NCBI GenBank assembly: GCA_900551445.1
Contig: URWA01000022.1
Span: 1 to 57,160 of the forward strand
Direction of reading: 5' to 3'
Source: an uncultured Bacteroides sp.
GTDB lineage: Bacteria; Bacteroidota; Bacteroidia; Bacteroidales; Bacteroidaceae
Length of the DNA stretch: 57,160 nucleotides
In this document: positions 15,225-23,042 of the stretch, piece after piece
How the letters are laid out: each line of letters starts with the position of its first letter
How positions within the stretch are numbered: the stretch's first letter is position 1
Made by a program: the position numbers and the translations under genes
Notes under the pieces: generated by a model
What the model was told of the DNA's origin: nothing
Seen by the model: the letters and a program-made list of their open reading frames with translations, nothing else
Database searches by the model: none

Positions 15225-16556
15225 TCAATCCAGAAGGTTTACCAGCTCCTTCTTCATTTCATCGTCTATCTTACGGTACCGGGCAAAGGCACGGCTACCC
15301 TCAGAGTGCCCGGACATGGAGGCAATCAGGTTCGGGTCCTTGACCTGCTTGTACAGGTTCCCGATGAAAGTCTTCCTCGCCGTGTGGGTGGTGGCCACCT
15401 CGTACAATGGTCTTGCCACATCCTCGCGCGTCTTCGGGTCGAGCACCCTGACCATACGGTCGATTCCCACGTATTTGAGAATCTCCTTTATTTTCTTGTT
15501 GTAGCCGAAATGCGAGAATCTCGGAAGCAGCGCTTCTTCCAGGTCTTTGTACCTTTCCAGTATATCCAAGGCCTTTTGGTTAAGCGGGACCCGTACCGTG
15601 CCCGCATGTTCCAGCTTGGTCTTTTGGGGAATGTACTCCACGCAACCGTCCACGATATTCGCCTTGGTCAGCCGGTTCAAGTCACTGACACGGCAACCGA
15701 TCAGGCACTGGAACATGAAGATGTCACGATAGACCGGATAGTTGGCACCCATGCCGTTTAAGTCGGCATAGTACACCTTGTCCCGTTCTTCAAGCGTCAG
15801 GTAGAACGGGTCACCGTACATGGGCTGCGCGATCTGGTACTGGTCGAAAGGATTATTTCGTGTAAGGCCACGTTTGATGCACCATTTGATGACGGTGCGA
15901 ATGCGGTACAGGCTTCCTGACATGCTGTTCTCGGAACGTACCTGCTCGACATTGCGGCGGACCTCGTTCTGGTAAAACACGGGATACATGTCAACATACT
16001 TGTGCTCCTCCTGCAGCCAGAATTTGAAATCCCTTATGTCATCTGCCGTGATGGAGTCAATGCAAAGATGGAAGCCCCTCTGGTGCATGACCTCATGGCG
16101 GAAACGCTCGTAACGGAGTACCTTGTTGAGATTGTCAAGATGATGTTTCCGGCTCTCGAACGCGAGCGGGGTCTCGTCAACATATTTTTGTATCTGGTAT
16201 GACAACAGGTATTCCTCTACCTTGTTGCCGCCCCTTGCATTGATGTTGGGGTGATGGTATTCTTCTATCAGCCCCTTGAGCCAGTTCCCGTCAACTCCAC
16301 GGCTGTATTCCCTGGTGATCAGGTGGGTGATTTGCTGGATATCCCTGTCGAAAGCGTTCTTCTTCTCTTCCGAGACAAGAGCCACACGTGGTTTGTAGCC
16401 TTGCCTCTCCGGGCTCCAATGGTTCGGGTTGATGGACGGCTCGCTCGCGGCCTTTATGTCCACACCACCGATATCCCGGACACGGAAATAGACCCGGGCA
16501 AGATCCGTCACGTTGTTTTTCGCCGATGTCTTTCTGATAAATGCTGTTACTTTCAT
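15225..16556 (-). CDS. tyrosine recombinase/integrase (second of tandem pair)
   Basis: This 443-aa site-specific recombinase has an N-terminal SAM-like core-binding region and a C-terminal catalytic domain. The first catalytic Arg is in GCRVSDLNRL. The C-terminal motif HTARKTF gives H391 and R394, GHSEGS gives H417, and the nucleophile is Y427 in FARYRKI. It is a paralog of the gene just upstream (13 bp apart), sharing most of the catalytic domain. It should act in excision and integration of the element, either with its partner or in a distinct role. Confidence 0.93.
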   Translation of the reverse strand: MKVTAFIRKTSAKNNVTDLARVYFRVRDIGGVDIKAASEPSINPNHWSPERQGYKPRVALVSEEKKNAFDRDIQQITHLITREYSRGVDGNWLKGLIEEYHHPNINARGGNKVEEYLLSYQIQKYVDETPLAFESRKHHLDNLNKVLRYERFRHEVMHQRGFHLCIDSITADDIRDFKFWLQEEHKYVDMYPVFYQNEVRRNVEQVRSENSMSGSLYRIRTVIKWCIKRGLTRNNPFDQYQIAQPMYGDPFYLTLEERDKVYYADLNGMGANYPVYRDIFMFQCLIGCRVSDLNRLTKANIVDGCVEYIPQKTKLEHAGTVRVPLNQKALDILERYKDLEEALLPRFSHFGYNKKIKEILKYVGIDRMVRVLDPKTREDVARPLYEVATTHTARKTFIGNLYKQVKDPNLIASMSGHSEGSRAFARYRKIDDEMKKELVNLLD

Positions 16557-16569
16557 GTATATATCCTCC

Positions 16570-17868
16570 TCAGTTTATCATTTCCACAAGTTTTCGTTTC
16601 ATGTCATCTTCTATCGTCCGGTAACGTCGGAAGGCCCTGCTGCCTTCCACGTGGCCTGACATGGAGGCTATCAGGTTGGGGTCCGGAACCTGCCGGTACA
16701 GGTTACCTACAAAGGTCTTGCGTGCCGTGTGGCTGCTGGCCACCTCGTACAAGGGCTTCTGTACGGTGTTGTAGCCGTGCGTGTCAAGAATAGTGACCAT
16801 GCGGTCAATGCCACAATGTTTCAGCAGTTCCCGTATACCCAGATTGTAAGTGTTGATGGGCTTGAAGGGAAGCAGCTTGCCGGTATTCCCGCTATAGCGT
16901 TCCAGTATTCTGACCGCCTTTTCATGCAATGGGACCCTGACGGTTTTCGCCTGGCACTTCTTTGTCTTTTGAGGCATATACTCCAGAAAACCGTCCTTGA
17001 TGTTCTCCTTGGTCATCCTGTAGAGATCACCGACACGGCAACCGACATAACAGTGGAACACGAAAATGTCCCGGATGACAGCCAGTTTCGGGCAGTCGCT
17101 CAGATCCGCGTCGTACAGGACATTCCTCTCTTCCGATGTGAGGTAGAACGGGTCGCCGTAGGTCGGCTCCTTGCAGCCATAAACTGCATAGACTTCGTTG
17201 TCGGAATACTTCATTCTCTTGCACCAGTGCAGGAACGTGCAGAAAAGGTTCATGATATTGATGACGGTCGTGTTGGAGAGAGGCTTGGGCTTGTGGTTGA
17301 TGAGCATACGGGGAATATAAAAGTCAGGATACTCCTGACGGAGCAGGTACTCATTGGCGACGTACTCCCTGAAGTCGTTCATCTGCCCCAGGGTGACAGT
17401 TTCAACGAAGAGCGTGAAATAAGTATCGCCCAATAAATCACGCCGGTACTCGTGATACCTGGTCATCGTTCGCTCGAAGCGGACGATGTGCTCCTTGGTC
17501 CTTTCCGCGCCGTCATATTTTTCCAGGTACTCGTGGATGCGGTGGAGAAGGTTCGGGTGATCACGCTCGAAAGCCCGCGCGGGATGCAGGACATCCTCGA
17601 TGACCTGTTTCATCCATTTGCCGTCAGCCTTCTCCGAGAAGGTCTTTTCCGCTCTCTCGATGATGGCGGCGATCTGTTCGGGCACCCGTTTCTGCTCAAT
17701 GGCCGTCACGGCAGTCGTTCGCCTGTAACATAAGGTATCGGTATCCCAATACTTGTCATGGACCGCGATGGGGGAAACCACTTTGATGTCCACGTTCTTC
17801 TCCCGTACCCGGAAGCAGATGTTTGAAGTGGTCGCGGAACATTTTTTCAGATAGACGGAAATTTTCAT
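16570..17868 (-). CDS. tyrosine recombinase/integrase (first of tandem pair)
   Basis: This 432-aa recombinase has all the catalytic signatures: GCRVGDLYRM, HTARKTF (H380, R383), GHVEGS (H406) and the nucleophile Y416 in FRRYRTI. It is the outermost gene of the element on this side, about 215 bp from the candidate attR core. That is the normal position of an integrase. It is co-transcribed with the paralogous recombinase downstream. Paired tyrosine recombinases are known in several Bacteroidales mobilizable elements. Confidence 0.93.
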   Translation of the reverse strand: MKISVYLKKCSATTSNICFRVREKNVDIKVVSPIAVHDKYWDTDTLCYRRTTAVTAIEQKRVPEQIAAIIERAEKTFSEKADGKWMKQVIEDVLHPARAFERDHPNLLHRIHEYLEKYDGAERTKEHIVRFERTMTRYHEYRRDLLGDTYFTLFVETVTLGQMNDFREYVANEYLLRQEYPDFYIPRMLINHKPKPLSNTTVINIMNLFCTFLHWCKRMKYSDNEVYAVYGCKEPTYGDPFYLTSEERNVLYDADLSDCPKLAVIRDIFVFHCYVGCRVGDLYRMTKENIKDGFLEYMPQKTKKCQAKTVRVPLHEKAVRILERYSGNTGKLLPFKPINTYNLGIRELLKHCGIDRMVTILDTHGYNTVQKPLYEVASSHTARKTFVGNLYRQVPDPNLIASMSGHVEGSRAFRRYRTIEDDMKRKLVEMIN

Positions 17869-17893
17869 TTGCTATGCCTTTTTGATTACATGA

Positions 17894-17901
17894 CAAAGGT
17901 A
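17894..17901 (-). promoter_or_regulatory. -7 box of recombinase operon promoter
   Basis: The minus strand reads TACCTTTG, 25 bp upstream of the first recombinase start. No clear TTTG element lies 19-21 bp further upstream. A 10-bp direct repeat ATTCCCGAAT (17907-17916 and 17972-17981) lies just beyond and could be an arm-type or regulator site. Confidence 0.4.
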
Positions 17902-18014
17902 AATAAATTCCCGAATATGTTCCCATACATCCCGAGGAAACTTGCAACGAATTAAGACAAATTAAAAAGTCATTCCCGAATCTGATACCGCATAAAGTAT
18001 TGAATATTAGAGGT

Positions 18015-18022
18015 TATATTTG
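18015..18022 (+). promoter_or_regulatory. -7 box facing the four-gene TerB-like cluster
   Basis: TATATTTG fits TAnnTTTG and lies 115 bp upstream of the first gene of the cluster. The start site would be inside the proposed element end, so insertion may have supplied or changed this promoter. The -33 region is poor. Confidence 0.3.
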
Positions 18023-18083
18023 CACTTGTTTAGCTCTTTTTTTCATTTTCGACTTTATTCAACTTTTCGAATATCAGATATTG

Positions 18084-18096
18084 CAGTTCCACGCTT
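18084..18096 (+). repeat. candidate attR core, 13-bp direct repeat
   Basis: The copy CAGTTCCACGCTT matches 344-356 exactly. Here it overlaps a small perfect hairpin, CCACG-CTT-CGTGG at 18089-18101, followed by TTTAATAAG. It lies between the recombinase operon and the TerB-like gene. Confidence 0.5.
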
Positions 18097-18136
18097 CGTG
18101 GTTTAATAAGTAAAAGCCGAGAGGAACTGAAGGCAT

Positions 18137-18481
18137 ATGTATTTGACTATGGACTTATTGTACAAAGAAAAAATAGCAATTTTATATGCTACTAAATGTA
18201 TGATGACTGCTGATGGAGCTGTTGTTTCTCAGGAAATGGACTTATTAAACAAAATTTGTTCAATGATGCATGTGGGACAAAATGAGTTTAATCAAGTATT
18301 GGAAATGTCAGATGAGACAGCTATGTCTATTTTAAAAGATATGTCGCAAGATAAAAGAAATTTATTAGCATATCTTCTTCAGGATATGGCACGAGTAGAT
18401 GGACACATTGACGAAAGAGAAAGACTGTATTTTCTCAAGGTAAACAAAGAGTTGAAATTTACTAATTTAGATAATATTTAA
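18137..18481 (+). CDS. small TerB-like domain protein
   Basis: This 114-aa all-helical protein has the paired acidic signatures of the TerB/DjlA-type domain: TADGAVVSQEMDLLNKI near residues 23-40 and RVDGHIDERERLYF near 90-103. TerB-like domains bind metal ions through such acidic turns and occur in stress and phage-defence gene sets (family knowledge). It opens a four-gene plus-strand operon, with the next start 4 bp after its stop. An AAGG lies 4 bp before the first ATG; a second ATG four codons later is possible. The cluster is clearly more AT-rich than the polysaccharide genes that follow, suggesting horizontal origin. Confidence 0.75.
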   Translation: MYLTMDLLYKEKIAILYATKCMMTADGAVVSQEMDLLNKICSMMHVGQNEFNQVLEMSDETAMSILKDMSQDKRNLLAYLLQDMARVDGHIDERERLYFLKVNKELKFTNLDNI

Positions 18482-18485
18482 TCTC

Positions 18486-18848
18486 ATGGAAACATTTGTA
18501 GAAATAACAAACAGTGCAAAAGTACGTAGCAATACAAATTTGGTTATCTCTGGAATTCAGGCAAACAAGAACTTTTGGAATCAATACTCTTTCTATCCTA
18601 ACAAAGGTGTTGTCGGTATTATAATTGGCGAAGCGCAATGTTCCGAAGGAACTATATTGATAGTGCAGTGTGCAGATGACATTGTAGTTCCAATTCTCCC
18701 CGATGGAGTGAGCGAAATCACTTATTCAGAGTTTTCGTCAAGATATCCCCAGAACATGCAAGTTGGCAAGACTAATAGTCAACAGATGAATAGTGCATTT
18801 GATGTTGATGAAATGATGGACTCTATTGAAAAAATGTTTGGATTTTAA
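18486..18848 (+). CDS. small protein of unknown function in TerB-like cluster
   Basis: This 120-aa protein is not recognised. The first 85 residues look like a compact beta-rich barrel with alternating hydrophobics (GVVGIIIGEAQ, TILIVQCADDIVVPIL). The C-terminal 35 residues are polar and end in an acidic amphipathic helix (DEMMDSIEKMFGF), which could be a docking peptide. It has no signal peptide or membrane segment. The gene follows the TerB-like gene by 4 bp and precedes the next by 11 bp, so it is part of the same transcript. Confidence 0.7.
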   Translation: METFVEITNSAKVRSNTNLVISGIQANKNFWNQYSFYPNKGVVGIIIGEAQCSEGTILIVQCADDIVVPILPDGVSEITYSEFSSRYPQNMQVGKTNSQQMNSAFDVDEMMDSIEKMFGF

Positions 18849-18859
18849 TTATTTTTGTT

Positions 18860-19441
18860 ATGATAGATATGACACCTGCCCTCACAGAGGGAACGAATAA
18901 CCTTATTAAATGGAGGAAAAGATATTCAAGTACCGAATATCCCGGAAAAGTTGTACTAAATATTTTCTATAGACGCTATGCTATGAGTAAGATGTGGAAT
19001 GAATTGATGAATATTGTCAATCAAAAATCGTATAACTCATTTCAAGAAGCAGCTACGGCCTTAGAAAGACTTTACTCAATTACGGCAGGAACAAAAGTTG
19101 CGCCTTATCTCGAAACGTGGATTCAAAACAATCCAAATGAAATTGTTGGCGCGATTCATTATAGAGATTTTATTGGCTTAATCCAAAGAGTTCAAATGGG
19201 AAGTAAGCCTGCAAAAGAAGAACTGGAATTTTCTTATCTTCACTATCTGATAAGTGACAAAGCAACATTGGCTTGGGCGGCTTTCTGTGCAACTGGAATT
19301 TCGCCGCTAAAAGCAATTACAGAAGTTTCTGGCGCAATAATCCAACCGATGCCTTTAAATGACTACAACACATTGACTGTTGGGCTAGGTCAATTATACA
19401 CTACTCGTTTTTTGCAGGAAAGATATAAGCCATTGCCATAA
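18860..19441 (+). CDS. helical protein of unknown function in TerB-like cluster
   Basis: This 193-aa protein has no recognised family. It is basic at the N-terminus (IKWRKRYSS) and mostly helical. A hydrophobic stretch near residues 125-155 (ISDKATLAWAAFCATGISPLKAI) is too broken by polar residues for a sure membrane segment. The ATG used is the first in frame after the previous stop. The spacing of 11 bp before and 5 bp after places it inside the four-gene operon. Role unknown. Confidence 0.68.
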   Translation: MIDMTPALTEGTNNLIKWRKRYSSTEYPGKVVLNIFYRRYAMSKMWNELMNIVNQKSYNSFQEAATALERLYSITAGTKVAPYLETWIQNNPNEIVGAIHYRDFIGLIQRVQMGSKPAKEELEFSYLHYLISDKATLAWAAFCATGISPLKAITEVSGAIIQPMPLNDYNTLTVGLGQLYTTRFLQERYKPLP

Positions 19442-19446
19442 ATAAA

Positions 19447-20649
19447 ATGAACGAAGACATAAGTTTATTTTTGGCCAGCCATCCATTAGCTATTGAATTC
19501 ATTCGTCACCTAAACGGAAGGCAATTCAGAGACATATTGGATTATGCCGCTGAATTTCGTGCATATTGCGAAGGTAAAAAGATTTCAGGTTTTGATAATG
19601 AACTATGGTTCAAAATCCTACAAGAGAAAATAGATTCATTTAAAGCTGAGGACAAAACTGATTTTTACCAAATTGGTGATAAAAAAAGGCTATATATTAC
19701 TTTAGGACAGTTTAATCCATGTCTAAAATTAGATGAATATGACTTGGAAGATTTTATTAAGGAATGGGAAAACAGAAGGACTGGCCAAGTAAAATATACA
19801 GATGAACAAAGTAAACGATATAAATCATATAGAGAAAGTTGGCTATATGAAGTTCATACATATGACGAATTCTTTCTGGAGAAATATAAATATGCTGCAC
19901 ATCCTTTGATTCAATCTACTATTGGTAAAGCATTAATTGCTGATGGAGAGGACAGAGGAATCGGATATCTTTTCAATGCGCTCAATAGAGCCGTTGTTAT
20001 GCCTAACATATACTGGCATAACGAGAGGGCTATAATAGGTTATATTGAATCAATATGGGAAATAATTCGTCTCAGCAAACTTGCTCAAATATCAGGGAAT
20101 GAAGAGGAGATTGACAAACCTCTAATCTTTTACAAGTTACTCAGATTATTATTTCTATATATGAGCAGATATATTGAACTTAATCCTAGTAACATAAAAA
20201 CAGCAGATATATATTCCAATCGTGCAGAATTGTTTTATTTCTTTCCAACAGAAATGCAAAGTTTATTTATTGACAGTGGTTTTTATGCCATTATACCAGA
20301 CTTGCAGTTTTCTTCTGATAAATTTCTCGCTTATCGTACTGCTTCACAAACTTGCCCAGAACTAGTCAGCGGTTTTTATTTACAATGTTTATGGGATGCA
20401 AAAAAAATGTACCAATATGGAAATCTTAATTATCCGACAATTGATGGAGGTTACACTGTTATAGAGGATGCAGGGTGGATGGAAATTATAGAAAGATGCA
20501 GAGTACGCTCACAAATTGTCGCACAGCAAATCTACGACAAAGACTCACTGGGCAATATTTATTTGACAAAAGAGCAGATTGAGTGGCTATTCTTCCATAT
20601 TTTAGATGCTGGTGTTGATTTACATAAAGACATGAAGGAATTAATTTAG
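19447..20649 (+). CDS. large protein of unknown function closing TerB-like cluster
   Basis: This 400-aa protein is not recognised. It is rich in aromatic residues and predicted helical, with no signal peptide, P-loop, nuclease or transferase motif that I can see. Stretches such as PLIFYKLLRLLFLYMSRYIELN are hydrophobic but punctuated by charge, fitting a buried helical repeat fold. It is the last gene of the operon, ending 21 bp before a strong intrinsic terminator. Together the four proteins (TerB-like, barrel-like, helical, large helical) resemble an accessory module. No function is assigned. Confidence 0.72.
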   Translation: MNEDISLFLASHPLAIEFIRHLNGRQFRDILDYAAEFRAYCEGKKISGFDNELWFKILQEKIDSFKAEDKTDFYQIGDKKRLYITLGQFNPCLKLDEYDLEDFIKEWENRRTGQVKYTDEQSKRYKSYRESWLYEVHTYDEFFLEKYKYAAHPLIQSTIGKALIADGEDRGIGYLFNALNRAVVMPNIYWHNERAIIGYIESIWEIIRLSKLAQISGNEEEIDKPLIFYKLLRLLFLYMSRYIELNPSNIKTADIYSNRAELFYFFPTEMQSLFIDSGFYAIIPDLQFSSDKFLAYRTASQTCPELVSGFYLQCLWDAKKMYQYGNLNYPTIDGGYTVIEDAGWMEIIERCRVRSQIVAQQIYDKDSLGNIYLTKEQIEWLFFHILDAGVDLHKDMKELI

Positions 20650-20670
20650 TCCAACTGTCAACACAGTAAT

Positions 20671-20717
20671 AAAATGGTGAAAAAGAATCATAATAGTGTT
20701 TTCACCATTTTATTTTT
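20671..20717 (+). terminator. intrinsic terminator of TerB-like cluster
   Basis: A 13-bp perfect stem (AAAATGGTGAAAA at 20671-20683 with TTTTCACCATTTT at 20699-20711) is followed by ATTTTTG. It starts 21 bp after the last stop codon of the cluster. Confidence 0.8.
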
Positions 20718-20863
20718 GTATCTCGCAAATGGAGTTGTTTAAATGACTTATGACTAATCATTTCTTATAATATCATTTGTATTCTAAATACAAAATAGAG
20801 AATAAGTCTAATTTAAATGATAAATTTTAGATGTAAACCGAATGTTTTCTCATCGTTATTTCA

Positions 20864-20967
20864 TACCTTTGATTCGTAAATGAGTTATCCGAACGAGCAA
20901 AGCGATGCAGAACATAGCAATTAGAACGGTTGCCAACTCATTACCTCAAAACGAGGTGATTTTTCTA
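20864..20967 (+). ncRNA. possible small RNA transcription unit
   Basis: TACCTTTG at 20864-20871 is a full -7 match. About 70 bp downstream, ACCTC-AAAAC-GAGGT (20943-20957) forms a short hairpin followed by GATTTTTCTAAC, which could end transcription. An outer pair AATGAGTT/AACTCATT spans the middle. Together these would define an RNA of roughly 85-90 nt. The -33 element is weak and the family is not recognised, so this is a candidate only. Confidence 0.3.
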
Positions 20968-21145
20968 ACTTTCTTAATTTCAGGGAAATATATTTCTTAT
21001 ACAGATTGACGGAAAATCTCTGGAATAACCTTGTGAAACAGGAGAAATGAACAAAGCCCCCTGTAAATCTGTTCATACAAAGAAGACTTCCGAAGACTTT
21101 TGAAGGCTTTTGAGGTGATAATGAAGACTTTTGACGACCACCTCA

Positions 21146-21271
21146 AAACGCAAGTGCGCTTCAGTTCGAACGCAAGTGCGTTTCAACTCAAACGCCTTTA
21201 CGTTTTAATCCAAACGCACTTACGTTTCAAGTAAAACGCAAAGGCGTTTTCCGACAAACGCAAGTGCATTT
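21146..21271. repeat. six phased 22-bp repeats, each a 16-bp imperfect palindrome
   Basis: Six units begin at 21146, 21168, 21190, 21212, 21234 and 21256, exactly 22 bp apart. Each is a variant of AAACGCAAGTGCGTTT followed by a 6-nt spacer that is not conserved. Units 1, 2 and 6 share the CAAGTGC centre; units 3, 4 and 5 have CCTTTAC, CACTTAC and CAAAGGC centres. The ends AAACGC/GCGTTT or ACGTTT are kept. The spacing of about two helical turns would put every unit on the same DNA face. Confidence 0.85.
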
Positions 21272-21386
21272 TTTCGGGGTCTGAAAACTGCTTGAAAAAA
21301 ATGCGGAACGGAGGATGCAGTATTTCCTTTTCCGGCTCATTTGTTTACTGAACGCCCTCGGGAAAAGCCTTTTTGAGATAGGTTAT

Positions 21387-21417
21387 TTTGGCTTCTCAGC
21401 AAAAAGAAATACTTTTG
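21387..21417 (+). promoter_or_regulatory. promoter of polysaccharide operon
   Basis: TTTG at 21387-21390 and TACTTTTG at 21410-21417 are separated by 19 bp, a complete Bacteroidetes sigma-ABfr type promoter. Transcription would start near 21424 and leave a leader of about 90 nt before the flippase gene. No inverted repeats of the kind that flank invertible capsule promoters were found around it. Confidence 0.65.
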
Positions 21418-21515
21418 CATCCGAAAAATCTCACGCTTACCTTGCATACCTTATTATCTGGCCGGATGGACAGGTATGGGACAGGTAACGGCGAAGCGTA
21501 CCTAAACTAGAACGA

Positions 21516-23042
21516 ATGTCCGATTCCTCCAACAAACGAATCGCTGTAAATACGGTGTTGCTATATGTACGAATGTTGTTTCTCGTACTGATCAGCCTGT
21601 ACACTTCACGCATCGTCCTGAAGACGCTAGGCGTGGAAGATTTCGGTATCCACAATGTCGTGGCCGGCATCATCTCTTTCCTCGGATTTCTCACCGGCTC
21701 TCTTTCCGGAGCATCCGCCCGTTTTATCACGTTCTCCCTGGGCAAAGGGGATTTGAAACACCTGAAGGTTACCTTTGGGAACATCATCTTCATCCACCTC
21801 ATCTTCGCTTTCCTCATTCTGGTACTGGGCGAAACCCTCGGCCTGTGGTTTGTCTCTACCCAGCTGAATATTCCTCCCGGAAGAGAAACAGCAGCTTTCT
21901 GGGTGTACCAGTTCTCCATACTCACCGCCATCGGAAGCCTCATCAGCATGCCCTACAATGCGGTCATCATTGCGCACGAAAAGATGTCGGCCTTTGCCTA
22001 CCTCACCATAGGTGACGCCGTCTTGAAACTGGCCGCAGTGTTCCTCCTCATGTATCTGCCCTACGACAAACTGATTCTCTGTGCGTTGTTCATCCTGTGT
22101 ATCCAGTTCTTCGACTTTCTGGTCTACATCGCATATTGCTCCCGAAAATTCGAGGAGACGCAATCGCTTCACCTTAAAATAAACAAATCCCTGTTCAAGG
22201 AGATTTTCTACTATACCGGCTGGACCATGAACGGCAACCTGGCCGTGTTCGGCTATACGCAGGGACTGAATATCCTGCTCAACATTTTTTTCAATCCGGC
22301 GGTCAATGCGGCCCGAGGCATCGCCGTGCAGGTACAGAACATCATCAACAACTTCAGCGTCAATTTTCAGACGGCGGTCAATCCGCAACTCACCAAAAGT
22401 TATGCGCAGGAGGATTATGCACGCATGCACCAGCTGCTGGTGATGAGCTCCAAGTTTTCGGTGTTCCTCATGTGCTTCATCTGTCTTCCGCTCTCCCTGG
22501 AGATTGACCTGGTACTGAAATGGTGGCTGGGAAGTTATCCCGAACACACCCGTATGTTCCTGCGGCTGATTCTTTTCACCAGTATTCTGTTTTGTCTGGC
22601 CAACCCGCTCATTACCTCCGTGCATGCCACCGGACGCATCAAACGGTTCCAGCTCATCGAGGGCAGTATGCTCCTGATGATTGTACCCCTGTCCTATCTT
22701 CTGCTGCGATTTTTCCACGTACCTCCGGAAAGCGTGTTTGTGGTGCATATCGTTGTAGAACTGTGTACCCAGTACGCCCGGATACGCATCGTGCTGCCGA
22801 TGATCCACATGGACAGAAAGACCTATACAAGAGATGTAATCAGGCCGATTGTAAAGGTGGCCTTAACGGCTCCTGTCATTCCGCTACTCTTATACAGCTA
22901 CCTTCCGCAGAACACGTTCACCTTTCTGGGGATAGGGAGCGCATGTGTGTTGTCCGTCACCTCGTGTACGTATTTCTTCGGATGTACGGAAAAGGAACGT
23001 AGTATCATTACCCATAAACTGAGAACCCGACTGAAAAGATGA
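21516..23042 (+). CDS. polysaccharide flippase (Wzx-like, MOP superfamily)
   Basis: This 508-aa integral membrane protein has about 12-14 hydrophobic segments (for example TVLLYVRMLFLVLISLYTS near residues 12-30) and the pattern of Wzx-type lipid-linked oligosaccharide transporters. It would move undecaprenyl-linked repeat units across the inner membrane. It is the first gene of an eleven-gene operon that also supplies a polymerase, chain-length regulator and Wzi. The next gene starts within its stop codon (ATGA overlap). The GC content is visibly higher than in the cluster upstream. Confidence 0.88.
   Translation: MSDSSNKRIAVNTVLLYVRMLFLVLISLYTSRIVLKTLGVEDFGIHNVVAGIISFLGFLTGSLSGASARFITFSLGKGDLKHLKVTFGNIIFIHLIFAFLILVLGETLGLWFVSTQLNIPPGRETAAFWVYQFSILTAIGSLISMPYNAVIIAHEKMSAFAYLTIGDAVLKLAAVFLLMYLPYDKLILCALFILCIQFFDFLVYIAYCSRKFEETQSLHLKINKSLFKEIFYYTGWTMNGNLAVFGYTQGLNILLNIFFNPAVNAARGIAVQVQNIINNFSVNFQTAVNPQLTKSYAQEDYARMHQLLVMSSKFSVFLMCFICLPLSLEIDLVLKWWLGSYPEHTRMFLRLILFTSILFCLANPLITSVHATGRIKRFQLIEGSMLLMIVPLSYLLLRFFHVPPESVFVVHIVVELCTQYARIRIVLPMIHMDRKTYTRDVIRPIVKVALTAPVIPLLLYSYLPQNTFTFLGIGSACVLSVTSCTYFFGCTEKERSIITHKLRTRLKR

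Larger units (their letters stand above)
344..18096. mobile_element. integrative mobilizable element with cargo operon
   Basis: The unit is proposed from content and ends. It carries two tyrosine recombinases, an excisionase-like HTH, a DUF3987 ATPase, a Toprim-like primase protein, a MobV relaxase with an oriT-like region, and a five-gene cargo operon plus regulator. A 13-bp sequence, CAGTTCCACGCTT, occurs at 344-356 and 18084-18096 in the same orientation. These copies lie just outside the outermost element genes and about 215 bp from the first recombinase start, as expected for attL and attR. No type IV secretion genes are present, so transfer would need a helper element. The ends are inferred; the gene content is clear. 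Confidence 0.7.
20718..21515. other. long gene-free region before polysaccharide operon
   Basis: No convincing protein gene was found. In order the stretch holds a -7 box and possible small-RNA unit (20864-20967), a hairpin with arms TTTTGAGGTG (21108-21117) and CACCTCAAAA (21139-21148), short GAAGACTT-type repeats (from about 21083), the phased 22-bp palindrome array (21146-21271) and a well-formed promoter (21387-21417). The length and structure are unusual for a simple promoter region. Confidence 0.6.

Noticed and set aside
18137..20649. Inclusion of the TerB-like cluster inside the mobile element
   Set aside because: The only direct repeat found places the element end before the cluster, and no shared word was found between the far left flank and 20650-21515. 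It remains possible but is not supported.
21146..21271. CRISPR array reading of the 22-bp repeats
   Set aside because: The spacers are only 6 nt, the repeat itself varies, and no cas gene is near.
21300..21515. Invertible (phase-variable) promoter before the polysaccharide operon
   Set aside because: No pair of inverted repeats flanks the promoter, and no dedicated invertase gene lies beside it.
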